Origin: Lutraria lutraria
Taxonomy: Eukaryota; Mollusca; Bivalvia; Venerida; Mactridae
Direction: 5' to 3'
Assembly (NCBI GenBank): GCA_964023205.1
Contig: OZ026833.1
Location: 2,510,176 to 2,574,175, forward strand
Length of the DNA stretch: 64,000 nucleotides
In this document: piece after piece, positions 24,561 to 36,520 of the stretch
How the letters are laid out: every line of letters begins with the position of its first letter
Numbering within the stretch: the stretch's first letter is position 1
Notes under the pieces: generated by a model
Database searches by the model: none
Told to the model about the DNA's origin: nothing
Seen by the model: the letters and a program-made list of their open reading frames with translations, nothing else
Program-made: the position numbers and the translations under genes

Positions 24561-25084
24561 AAACGTCATGCAATATAGTATTTGTATCATAGAATAACAA
24601 CGTTTGTGATATCTGGTCCTGATGTTATAAAGCTTTTTATTGGTCCTCGAGCTCAAATCTCACATTTTGTCTTTTAATGTTTCTAAATTAATTATAATCG
24701 GACAATAATGACATTATTGAAACAATCAGGTCCTTCTTTTCACTCATAATACTTTGAGAATGTAATTGAGTACAACTTTGAGCTTTCGTCAATAATAAGT
24801 TTATTCATACAGTACAATATGTTCATGTGAATAACATGCCTTCAGACGTAATATACAGAAATCATGTAGAAAAATTTTGATATACGCCGTCATCATACTT
24901 CTCAATGTTAATCTGGGGGCTGAGCCTCTTAATTTCTCAATTGTTTTGATTTTTGGTTCAGTTTTCAATGAGTACAGATGTTCAGATTGACGATGCATCA
25001 AGAAAGGTTGGCTGTGTGATGGTATCACTGACTGTGAAGACGGATCTGATGAAATTGGATGTGGTTTGTACTTTAACAGATGAC

Positions 25085-26330
25085 AAAGCAAAAAATTCAT
25101 TATTTTAACAGATAAACAAGCTAGAGATTAATTATTTTAACAGATAATACAGAGACAGTATAGCCAGAGATTATTTTTTTTAAATTGCTAAAAATATATT
25201 ATTTTAACAGATAATAAAGCTTGAAATTAATTATTTTGGCAGATAAAAAAGTAAAATATCAATTATTTTGAAAGATATTAAAGCTAGAGATGACTTAATT
25301 TGACAAATGATAAAGTTGGATATAAATTATTTGGACAGATGATAAAGTTAGAGATCAATTATTCAGATATATAGAGATTCACTATATATTCTGACAGATA
25401 AAAACGCTTGTAATTAATTATTTTGACGGGAAAAAGCTAGAGAATAATGTTTTGACAGATAATATAGTTAAAAATTACTGATTTTTAAAGGTAAACAAGA
25501 GGGCCATGATTGCCCTGTATTTCTCACCTTAGTATCGTAACACTAAAGGAAACAAACTTGGTAGAGGTCCACTAGACAATGCTACACACTAAATATCTTA
25601 GCTTTAGGTCCTCTGGTTTTTTGAGAAGAATGTTTTTGAAGATTTTCAAAAAAAATCCTTCTGGTTGCGACGGACAGACGGACGACGACGGACGACGGAC
25701 ATAGCTTGATCCTAAAAACTCACCTTGGCACTCTGTTTTGACAGATAAAAAAGTAAGAGATAAATTATTTTAAAAGATAAAAAAGTAAGAGATTAATTAT
25801 TTTGACAGATAAAAAAGCTAGAGATAAATTACTTTGACAGAAAAAAAAGTTAGAGATAAATTATTTTGACAGATTAAAAAATTATCATTAAATATTTTGG
25901 TAGATAAAAAGGTTTTAATTAATTATTTTGGCAGATAAAAAAAGTTAGAGATAAATTATTTTGACAGATAGAAGGCTAGAGATAAATTATTTTGACAGAT
26001 AAAAAAATATAATTAATTATTTTGGCAGATAAAAAGGTTATAATTAATTATTTTGGCAGATAAAAAAGCTAGAGATAAATTATTTTGACAGATAAAAAAT
26101 ATAATTAATTATTTTGGCAGATAAAAAGGTTATAATTAATTATTTTGGCAGATAAAAAAAGTTAGAGATAAATTATTTTGACAGATAGAAAGCTAGAGAT
26201 AAATTATTTTGACAGATAAAAAGGTTATAATTAATTATTTTGGCAGATAAAAAAGCTAGAGATAAATTATTTTGACAGATAAAAAAGCTAGAGATTAATT
26301 ATTTTATCAGATAACAAAGTTAGAGATTAA
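25085..26330. repeat. Expanded AT-rich minisatellite, intron 3 of copy C
   Basis: Tandem units of about 30-34 bases alternate between GATAAAAAAGCTAGAGATAA and GATAAAAAGGTTATAATTAA types, each followed by ATTATTTTGACA or ATTATTTTGGCA. The best-ordered part is 25740-26320. The array is interrupted by an inserted repeat at about 25497-25740. Confidence 0.85.
25497..25740. mobile_element. Inserted dispersed repeat (AAGAGGGCCATGATTGCCCT type)
   Basis: The block starts with AACAAGAGGGCCATGATTGC and includes GACGGACAGACGGACGACG. Minisatellite units lie on both sides, so it inserted into the array. GAGGGCCATGATGGCCC-like starts are familiar from molluscan repeats; this is recall, not a search. Confidence 0.5.
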
Positions 26331-26608
26331 TTAATGACAGTCGTTCATAACGAAATTATTAACTTCTTCCATTTCAGCACCAGGTTTGATTTGTCGGTCA
26401 AAACGAACACAGACCATTCTGTCAGATGATAAATTATGTGACGGCAACAAAGATTGTGACGATGGGTCCGATGAGAATAGATACAACTGTGGTAAGGTCG
26501 TGATTTGTAAATGTCATCACATTTTGTATTTTATACACTGATATACATTTATGTATCTGAGTGCTACTATTAGTGTTTCAAGCACACTGCTATATAGGCA
26601 TTCTACTA

Positions 26609-26937
26609 ATACATACTTCCCACATCTACAATATTTACCTCCCTTTTTCAGAATTGGTGGCCATCTTGAAAATTTCTTATGTGCTTAATAGAAAAACAAC
26701 AACAGAAAAGTAGTTATTTAACAACTCAATTTATAAAATATAACTAAATCATGAAGTTGTAAAAACCAAAAGCACATCAGGTTTAAGAAAAAGCAGTTGT
26801 CACATATTAATATCCTATATTTAGAATTATCAAAACAAAAATATATCTTCTACCAATGCTTGTCAAATTTGCCATTCAAGGTGGCCACCAATTCAAACCA
26901 AGGGAGGTAAATATTGCAGATGTGGGAACTATGTATA
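26609..26937. mobile_element. Foldback element in intron 4 of copy C
   Basis: Left end TTCCCACATCTACAATATTT plus ACCTCCCTT is mirrored on the right by AAGGGAGGTAAATATTGCAG plus ATGTGGGAA, with a further inverted pair GGTGGCCA near both inner sides. No coding capacity. It sits at the start of the degenerate 35-bp repeat relics of this intron. Confidence 0.65.
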
Positions 26938-26939
26938 GT

Positions 26940-27060
26940 GTTTCTCACGACACTGATATGTCCACAAACCAGCATGAGTGTTTCACACACTGATATATAC
27001 ATGCCACTATGAGTGTTTCACATACAATTTATCCATGCTACAATGAATGCTTCATACACT
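26940..27060. repeat. Degenerate 35-bp repeat relics, copy C
   Basis: About three diverged units (for example ATGAGTGTTTCACACACTG and TGAGTGTTTCACATAC) precede exon 5 at the place where copy A has its 76-unit array. Confidence 0.65.
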
Positions 27061-30000
27061 GACGTATGCTTTATTATTGATCTTCATTTTTAATTTATGT
27101 CTAGAAACTGGCTGCTACAGAGGTATAACAGCACCTGTTAACTGTTCAGGTGTTACCCGGTGTTACCGATTGGCAGCTGTTTGTGATGCAGGATTTTCTT
27201 GTGATGGCAATATAACCGATGAAACATATAAATCAGAATGCGGTAAGTTGATTTAAAAATATATTAAATGTCCAAAACAAATGGGTTAGTAAAAATGAAA
27301 CTCTTCTATTTTTTGTAAGCATGATTTGTCTAGTTTCGCACTTTGGATTTGTCGTTTGGTGGGCATAAAAAATAGATAGCTTCAGTCCATATAATGCGAA
27401 TAAGTCATTTAGATCTAACTATCATTTCACAAAAAGCGCTCCAAAACTATATTTCGATAAGTCTAGTTATTGCTTAAACGATTTATAGACATATAAAATG
27501 TATTGGATATTATTGGATTATATTGTTATAGCATTCAAGAGGAGTCACAATTTATCATTATCTTCTTAAAGGACAAGAATGCCAACTACGTAGTATTCGG
27601 TGTATTTTAATGTATTGTCTTAGAACAAAGAAAACAGACACGGACGGATCGATTGACAGAATGACGCCCAAAAATAACCAAAACGAACAAGCAATGAATG
27701 CGGATTGCAAATATGACCAAGTTACACTTGAATTTACAAATGTTTTTATATTCAGAAAACACCAGATGTGTTTGCGGATATTGTGTTTGTGATAAAGAAA
27801 CATTTCGTTGCTCAAGAAGCAACCAATGTATTCCTAAAGAACAATTATGCGATGGAAACATTGACTGTGCGGATAGAACAGACGAAACTAACTGTCCAGG
27901 TACTCCTCATAGCAAAATTACGAATATGCTTTATGGTCTAGTTTCAATATCATCTTCGTGGGCATGAACGATACTAGAATTTCAAGAAATGAATAAGATC
28001 TTATATCTTATAGAAATAACATGAACGTATTTGTAATATTTAAGCGTTTTGAAAAAGGATCCAAACTTTATTATGCCAGGTGCTTATGTATTATTACATG
28101 AACAATGATACAATTTTCAGGACAGTGTGGTGAATTGCTTGGATTGGATCAATCGACTGTCAAAAGAATAAATGTTCCTGTCAAAAGTCGTGCTGAGAGC
28201 AGTGACGGAAATGTCATTTTACGAAGAGATACACTGGACTCATCGGATAAATCTGTCTACGTGTTTTATCATACATCCTCTGACGTTTCTGGTTTGATGT
28301 GGTCTTGGTACAATTCATACAATTTTGACAACATGTTAGGCTCCGCAAAGACTCGATATCGTTGTATTCTGGACACTGTCATAATATACGGCGGCGTGGT
28401 GTACTGTCATTCATATAACGGTTTCTATGATACTAAAACAATTTCATATACGTTAATGTTTGATATCAAGAATGGAGATTTATTACACTCAAAGTTATTC
28501 ATGAAGGAAAATGTTAAATTTGAATACTTGGTCGATGACTCTCAGTTATGGGTAGCGTATATTCATAACGGCGTCACATTTCTGGACCAACTTGATTCAG
28601 AAACCCTCATGATATTGCGCTCAATACGTACCCCACTTCATAAAGATGGCGTATACAGTAACTTGATAATGGTATGTGGCAAGGTTTATGCATTACGATT
28701 CTACACTGATGGAATTTACGTGACAGACGCGTTTGATGTCGAGGATTCAGATAATGTTTATCCTGGTAAAACATATCTAAGTCCGAAACCAGAGAATGGG
28801 CATATAGTTTGGTCTACACATGTCAACCCGTCACTAAATGAAATGTTCTTGAAAGCAGAAGATATTCCTAATACACAATTTAAGATATCATTAGACACAT
28901 GAAGCTCCCGTTTCTCCTCATACAATCTAAATATAATAAACAATACTTTCTTATGGTCAATGCGACAATACACGCAAGAACGCATGCGACAAAAAGTTGA
29001 CATCCTAGAAAAGCTGTATAACATGACTGAACAAAATAGTGCTTCAAGCTATGCGGATTCGCTATCACAATGTTTTGATCACAATTGTGCATTGACAAGT
29101 CCATCTACGGACTTACATTGCAAAATTGACCACGTACTTAGAAGCATTGAAGTTTTATCGCATATTGTGAGACCATCAGGTCCAAGCGATACACATATTC
29201 TAGATTTCGACTTAGACATGGGCAAGATATTACAACAAAAATCCAGTCGACACATAATAGATAAAATTGTAGAATTGAATGGAACTATTATAGAATCATT
29301 TGACAGTTTAAGGGGAAGTCTTTCTAAGTATTTTACTACGGTAGCTCGTTTCGACCGCGGAAAAGCATACGCCGACATTGATTTTATACATGGGCGTTTA
29401 AAAAAGTTTAAGAGTGAAGTTACTGGTATGACCAGTAGCCTTGGGCATACTCTGAGTGCATTGGGCGAGGCAGCTATAGGCTCAACATCGGCAGAGGTCG
29501 CTGATAAAGCAGCAACACTGGCAATGACAATTGCAGCTAATTTGAACCCAATAAAGATTCTGTTTGATTCAGGTGGTGCAGTTGAGATTAAGAATGCTGT
29601 AGACGCATTAGCAAAGGCAACTGCAACACTTGTAAGGTCAATCAAAGTAGTGAATGTTACATTGCCTAAACTGAGCAATGAATTGTTACTCCTTAACAGA
29701 CAGATGGCAAAAAACAAAAAAACAGGAAAATATTAAGCGTATGTTCATTTCTGGGTATCACCAAAAATTAACTGACATAGAATCGTTGCCTGAAAATTAC
29801 ATGCTGGATTTCTTGAAAGAATATCAAAGTTACGATCCAATTTTTTCGCGAGGAATGTTTGCTAGCGCAGGTGCTCTGCTAGAAGAAACTATTGAACTAT
29901 TATGTGAACTCATCTATGCTGGGGATTCAACTGCTTCTTCGGTGGCTCAAACGGTAATCACTTCACTGACAGATTGTCTAGGAACCAAGGCGCTCGCGAA

Positions 30001-31204
30001 TAAACTGATTGAAACAAATGAGGAAATGTATGATAACCAATTTGAGTTGATAGAAGCCATGGCAAGTTTTGTAAGGGCAACAATAAACATGAACGCAGCA
30101 TCACAGATCGCCAACACAACTTCAAGGCAGCTCTCTCTTAAAAAACCTGACCCAAATTCGCTTGAGGGAAGACTATTTGGATTTCACGTGTACGTTACAA
30201 CAAAATCACATATCTGGGGTTTTGTTAGGGACGCTTGTAATTTGATTGAATATCAGAATTACGGAATGACCATCAGTCTGTGTGGTAACATCATGTTTGA
30301 TCAAACTTCTCAAAAGTTTGATGATCTAGTCGCATACAAGTTTGATAATGATGTCTGTTCCAATGACGTTTCTGTTAAATATTACGACATCCCAGCTGCA
30401 GTAAGAAATAATGAATCAAATTATGAGCTTCCTCTCGGTACTATTGACCTTGGTCGTCTGTATGCTGGCAAAGAGGTGACATTTCAAGTTCCAAATAAAG
30501 ATTGGCTTATTGACAATGAATGGTTTGACGCAAAAGACAGTGGAACTGGTCATTTTGTTCAGTCTTTTGAATTGATTTTACCACCAATATTTTGGGGTCA
30601 GTCTTCTGAGGCTACAGTGCATACTGTCGCCAATATGGATGGTAACAATCGTATCTACCCAGATCGACAGCGTTACATATTTTTCTCAAGATCACATAAG
30701 AAAATCGTACCTGTCCAGTATGATTTCAGGTATTCCAATGGATATTCGTCTTGTGCAAGTGGGACTGTTTTGGAGAACCCTTACAACTTACAAGAGTGTG
30801 ACCAAATAGAGCGACCATGTGTCATATCAGAAGGCACAATGGATCTGACTCATTACCCTTCTATTTTTGCTAGGTGGAAGCTGAGTGCTTTTATTGCAGG
30901 CAACTCGAAACTTGTTCGACCAGACCCTGTAGGAGTGTTCGGTCTTAAAGCCAGACTTAGAATATGTCACGCGTCGTCGCGCAATCTCCGAATGATTGGA
31001 GCAGGAGTTCCATTTGCCGCACCAATTACTTCTTCGTCTTGTTGTGGTGATCACAATAAAATAATGAATTCCAGAATAAATCGCTGTGAACAATGTCCAG
31101 TTGGGTCATGCCCCAATATTGAAGGGTATTACTGTTACAGAAATTGTTCGTATGTTCAAACATCTTCTAGTCATGGTGAGGGAGCACCAATCATCATCGG
31201 GTGA

Positions 31205-32014
31205 TAATCTTTGATTGATCATTATGGGAGGATCCAATCAGATGTTATTTATCACTGCTTACAATATATTTATACAGGACTTAGTGTATTTAGATATAGA
31301 CCACTTGTGCTTTACATACTCTTGCCATATGTTGACAAAATGCCATTAATACTTGGAAACAGGGATGCTTGGAATAAATAAGGACTATATAAGGTGGCAC
31401 TTTATAGTGATTGCACAAAAGACGAACCATGTCAGTTTCATAACAATATTTACAGCTTAGAAATAGTTTTTGTTGCAATTGTTGTATGCTGCAATGTCTT
31501 TATACATTTGGTGAACTGAGCTGAAATTTTGTCTATACCCCATATATCTGAAAACGTTTTACTTCTTGCCCAGTTTACTGTCAATGTCAATATAAGACTT
31601 CCTTAACCTTTTAATATCGTGTGAAAGTTGATGTGAAAGAGTTATAATAAAGTTCTTTTTTTCTTGATTGCATTAAATCTCCAAAGAAATTAATACACCC
31701 GTTTTCTTTTCCTATTACGCTGTCTTGTTACAGCTTAGAATTTTCCAGATATTGTGTAAGTGTAGTTTGATCAAGCATAATGAATTAAACATTGCATCAT
31801 ATATTGTATAATGTTATTTGGTATTTTTTTATGGCTTGTACCCATTATACAATAAAAAGAACACTGAATCAGTCTGTGACTTCATTTATACCATGTTAAA
31901 TATTTTTGAAGATTTTTCAATGAAAATGTGTTAGTTAAAACTTATAATTTTATGTATAAATATAGTGTGAATGCCATCCATGAATGGCATGGCAAACATT
32001 GCAATATTCTATAT
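31205..32014. other. 3' flank of pseudogene copy C
   Basis: The start resembles the 3' flanks of A and B; a matching AATAAA is at 31373-31378 (GGAATAAATAAGGACTA). Beyond about 31500 it is AT-rich with no recognised gene. Confidence 0.45.
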
Positions 32015-32326
32015 CACTCAAAATATATTTGTTCTAGATATTTATTTAAAAAAATTGTTTAGTAAAAAATAATATCTGACGAAAAAAAAATATTCTAAAC
32101 AAAGATTTATAGAGTAAAAAAATTGGGTATACTTAGCATGATGGGAAATCAGGTTTATTGTAACAAGGGTTCAGGTTGTGCTCATGGTGAGCTATTCTGA
32201 TTACCTGATGTTCATGAATAAATCCTTTTTTAGTGAATAAGTATATTTTTCAGCAAATATTTATTTTTAACAAAAATGTTTTTTGAACAAAAAAAATATT
32301 TTTAGAACATAAATATATTTTGAGTG
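32015..32326. mobile_element. Foldback element, AT-rich
   Basis: CACTCAAAATATATTTGTTC at the left is mirrored by GAACATAAATATATTTTGAG plus TG at the right, a hairpin-like element of about 312 bases. No coding capacity. Confidence 0.5.
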
Positions 32327-32789
32327 AATGGAAATGAGGGTTACGTTTTTTGCGTTATCTCTAGTGTTGGTGTGCATGTCATGGTGATTATGGTCATGTT
32401 TGTGTTATGTTATGTTTCACTACATGTTGTTATATTGACCATCTATGTACCTTATGTCAAAATAAATCTTATCTTATATTTGATATAGAATTCTGCAACA
32501 TTTGTCATTCCATATCCATGCTAAAATTTGTATAAAGTCAATACTTCATACAACTACTGCATTTATATCTTAATAAATAATGAAGTCGATTTATTACACA
32601 ACTAGAATTGCCACAGAGTGACTTAAAATACCCCCACATACCGCTTTGTCACAGATGTATGGCTTCTAGTTATACAAAATCCGTGCGATAATCCGTGAGT
32701 TGCTTGTTATTATAATGATGGTGATCAGCTAATTTAAAATCCCACAATAGATAACTGAAAGACAAACTAATTCATGGCCATTTTTGAGA

Positions 32790-33365
32790 ATTGATATTCA
32801 AGTGTAACCATAACCTTGGAGATATTGACATAATTCTATAGCATGACACACCATCCAATGATGGTGAACAAATGTACCAAGTGATTTTAAAATCTCACAA
32901 TGAATGACATAGTTATGGCCCGTACAAACTAATTTATGGCCATTTTTTACCTTTGAACTTCAAGTGTGACCTTGACCTTGGAGATATTGACATAATTCTT
33001 TCGCATGACACACCGTCCCATGATGGTGAACAAAAGTACCAAGCAATTCAAAAATATCACAATGAATAACATAGTTATGGCCCGTACAAGCTCATTTTTT
33101 ACCTTTCACCTCCAAGTGTGACCTTGACCTTGGAGATATTGACGTAATTCTTTCGCATGACACACCGTCTCATGATGGTGAACAAATGTACCAAGCAATT
33201 AAAAAATCTCATGATGAATGACATAGTTATGGTCCGTACAAGCTCATTTTTTACCTTTCACCTCCAAGTGTGACCTTGACCTTGGAGATATTGACGTAAT
33301 TCTTTCGCATGACACACCGTCTCATGATGGTGAACAAATGTACCAAGTAATTAAAAAATCCTTTA
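32790..33365. repeat. Satellite of about 152 bp, four units
   Basis: Units starting near 32797 (degenerate), 32966, 33118 and 33270 each contain GTGACCTTGACCTTGGAGAT and ATGACACACCGTC(T/C)CATGATGG. The last three are spaced by about 152 bases. A GACAGACAGACCGACCGACC stretch follows near 33400, common at the ends of molluscan repeats of this style. Confidence 0.8.
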
Positions 33366-33794
33366 ATCCATAGAGAAGATACAGTGCGGACAAGTTTCGG
33401 GACAGACAGACCGACCGACCGACAAAGTGACTCCTATATAGCCACCCCCTACCAATGGTAGTGGGGGTATAAATATTGTGACTCTATTCATTAACAGAAA
33501 TGTTACTGATAAAGAGGGCCTTGATTTTTTGATAAATAGATATTAATGAAAAAGCATTGACTAAAACTTTGGCACAAAATGAATTTCAACACTAATTAAG
33601 GAAATATACAACTTTATTTAAAGATCATAAGTAAAATTTAGACATATCATTTTAATACAGCTAACAATAAAGATAGATAAGAGGACTACTTAATTGACTA
33701 GTGAAATCAGTAACAATATAATATCCAGTTATGGAAGAATTCAAAACCATTTGCTACACTACACAAATGCAAAAAAAATCAGCCAAAGAGAATA

Positions 33795-34711
33795 CAGTAA
33801 AACCTCGATTATCCGAACACCGATTATCCGAATACCCGGTATTATCCGAATAAAATCTACGGTCCTGATTACGTCGCTATATATTTCAACTACAACGAAC
33901 CCCGGTTATACGAATCGGATTTTACGAATACCTGGTGTAATCCGAATACATTATTTGGTCCCTAAAGTTACGAATGCGCGTATTTTCACACCTATTATTC
34001 GAACTGGTCAATTGATAACAATGGCCAATTGAGAATCAAATGTCGTGTGACAAACAATGTGTAACATCAATTCATACACAAAGCGTGTGAGCAGTTTAAT
34101 TATCGTTAAGTTGACAATATTGTTTGTTACGATTTTATACTAATCGCGACGAATATTTCACAATGATCTCGGGTATAATAAGTTAATATGCGTACGTACC
34201 TGTTGATCTGTATGAAATTATTTGCATTTCAGCGTCATTCAAAATTTAAAAACTAATTCGAACACAATTAAACAAAACTAACTAGAATATGATTTAGTGA
34301 AAAAATGTTCCAAACAGAAAACATTACGTCTTCGATTTTAGAATGGGATGGTAGCGATGCCTAGTCGATTGAAAGTAAACAAAGTGTGAATGACATAATT
34401 TTGTGTCGGATTGTGTTCTGCATAATCCATAAATACGCGGGCATTCATTTAACCAGAATTATTGTTTCATTTGTTAACTCATATACATTCATAAAACAAA
34501 GATAAATAATTAGTGTTTGTTATATATTTGATTTTATTCCTATTATAACGTCATGTTTGCATACTAGAGTTAACTCCCTTGTAAAATACGGACAGTACGG
34601 ATTTTATCGTTTCCAAACAGTTCATCATACTGAAATGGATTATTCGAAACCATGGATTATCCGAATGATTTTTCAGGGCCCAATGACATTCGAATAATCG
34701 AGGTTTTACTG
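33795..34711. mobile_element. 917-bp pogo/Tigger-like non-autonomous DNA transposon
   Basis: Terminal inverted repeats CAGTAAAACCTCGATTATCC on the left and the complement GGATTATTCG...CGAGGTTTTACTG on the right, with TA on both sides (33793-33794, 34712-34713). CAGTAnAACCTCGATTATCCG ends with TA target duplication are typical of the pogo/Tigger/Jerky branch of Tc1-mariner elements. No transposase is left. The plus-strand ORF 33694-34032 only translates the repeated ATCCGAAT motifs of the left end. Sequence on both sides is related to the 3' flank of copy B, so it inserted into the duplicated flank. Confidence 0.75.
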
Positions 34712-34831
34712 TATATCAATGATTTTTAAAAAGACCTGATTGAAAATAATCTGAATAATAAATTGTAAATTAATTCACTGAATTGTATTGTACTCTACAG
34801 TGAAACAATAAAAGCCCATTGAAAGGACGAT

Positions 34832-34970
34832 GTCAACTAAGAGCACTTGTCATTAATTTAGAAACATATAAATGAAGTCAACTAATAGAGAGCACTTGTC
34901 ATTAATTTAGAAACATATAAATGAAGTCAACTAATAGAGAGCACTTGTCATTAATTTAGAAACATATAAA
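34832..34970. repeat. Three tandem units of about 49 bp
   Basis: GTCAACTAATAGAGAGCACT plus TGTCATTAATTTAGAAACATATAAA occurs twice in full and once with a 4-base deletion, back to back. Confidence 0.9.
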
Positions 34971-35909
34971 ACACAAATATGTACTTTTTTATATAATAAT
35001 AAGAAAGAGAAGTTAAATACTGAATTCATGAAGTTTATCAAAAGGTGACATATAAATATCATACAAATCAAAAGATTAAAAAAAGTGGAAAAAAAGTACC
35101 AAATACTTTAAAATGTTTCAGCAATACTGAACAAGAAAACTAATCACCCTGTACAGTATGTATCAGAAAAAAAGAGTGTACATACATGTGTATAAGTAAA
35201 TTTCTATAAAGTCTTTCTATCACATTAGGGCATTTATAAAAAATAGATATAATCACAATCAACATACAAAAATCCATACTGAACACAACTTGCATATTGT
35301 GATACCAGCATATAAAACAGATATAAACATCTGAGATTCCATCATTAATATATAGTGTTGTTTATTGGACATGTCTTCCCTATAAAAGCATTTTCTCAAC
35401 TTTAAAATCTAGCAATTCGTTTTTTGTAGAGGAACTTGGTTATCCTCCATCACTTGTTTTTAGCTTTTTTTCACAAGGTATTAAATTAAAAATTAACACC
35501 TTAGATGTATAAACAGGTATATGATACACCTCTGGTATTACTTCTATACTTAAAATTAAGCTACATGTATCTTAGCTATGAAAACAACACCAAGGGTTAC
35601 TTCAATTATCTTTTCTTAAGTTTTGCACATCATGGATTATGTTTTGTTCTGTAACTACAAACTTAGACTCAGTTTTCCCAAAATGGACTTAATAAATATA
35701 GGATATACTGTTGAATCATTAATTTTCGTCGTGGGTTTAATTTCGTGGATTTCGTGGGTCTGTCCGTCCACAAAATCAAATCCCCACAAATTTAAAGGCA
35801 GAGATAAGGATTTTTTAAAAACTCAAAATTCACGAATTCATGTCCACGAAATAGCCATTTTAGTAATTAGAAGCCCAAGGGCAACATGTCGAGCCCTTGT
35901 TTAGCCAGC
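34971..35909. other. Intergenic, no gene seen
   Basis: AT-rich. About 35710-35880 has the look of a dispersed repeat with CGTGGGTTTAATTTCGTGG and inverted CACGAATTCATGTCCACG parts, which accounts for the plus-strand ORF 35623-35904. Confidence 0.4.
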
Positions 35910-36520
35910 TTGTGATCTTGACCTTTGAACTACAAGTATGGGTGATATTCATGACACATCATTTCATTGAAGTAAACTTTTATACCAATTTATTTAAAAA
36001 TCCTTGAATGCAAACAGAAGTTACAGCCCAGACAAGGAAAATATAATTGGCCGAATGTGTAATCTTGACCTTTGACCTATGAAAATCTGGGTGTTGCCCA
36101 AGACACATGGTCTCATTGTATTATGGCAAGTCATTTTCAAATAATTCAATGCATAAGGGAGACACAGCCCTGACAAGGTGTATAATGATTATTTTTTATG
36201 TTCGACTTCTAAGTGTGACCTTGACCTTTGAGCTAGAGACTTTGATATTTTGCACTTCACACCGCCTCATGGTGTTTTACAATTATGCCAAGTTATCTTA
36301 AAAGGTACTATGCATAAGGGAGATACAGCCCGGACAAGGTCTATAATGCTCATTTTTGACGTTTGACCTCTAAGTGTGACCTTGACCTTTGAGCTAGAGA
36401 CCTGGATTTTGCGCAATGCACACCGTCTCATGGTGCTTAACAATTATGCCAAGTTATTTTAAAAAGTGTCGATGCATAATGGAGATACAGCCCGGTCAAG
36501 GATCCGGACGGACACACTAA
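35910..36520. repeat. Satellite related to the 32790-33365 array, four units
   Basis: Units near 35912, 36060, 36214 and 36375 carry TTGACCTTTGA or GTGACCTTGACCTTTGAGCT, then CACACCGTCTCATGGTG-like and GGAGATACAGCCCGGACAAG-like blocks. The period is about 150-160 bases. Confidence 0.7.

Larger units (their letters stand above)
23619..31204 (+). pseudogene. LDLa-olfactomedin-helical mosaic gene, copy C (broken)
   Basis: Exon remains: 23619-23667, 24152-24247, 24968-25063, 26378-26491, 27105-27242, 27756-27899 and 28121-31204. Four lesions are visible. First, the exon 3 acceptor AG of copies A and B is CA here (24966-24967). Second, exon 3 has TGA at 24988-24990 in place of a Gly codon. Third, the last exon has TGA at 28900-28902 where A and B have a TGT Cys at the end of the olfactomedin domain. 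Fourth, a net 2-base deletion in an A-rich run near 29715-29730 shifts the frame; the rest then reads openly to 31204. Skipping exon 3 would keep the frame, because all introns are phase 1, but the later lesions remain. At most a protein truncated after the olfactomedin domain could be made. Sequence between lesions is well kept, so the loss looks recent. Confidence 0.85.

Noticed and set aside
28900..28902. TGA at a Cys position in copy C read as selenocysteine
   Set aside because: Copies A and B have TGT here, and C has a second TGA at a Gly codon, a lost splice acceptor and a frameshift, so decay is simpler.
33694..34032. Plus-strand ORF with repeated IIRTP/IIRIP motifs
   Set aside because: It mostly translates the ATCCGAAT repeats at the left end of the pogo-like element.
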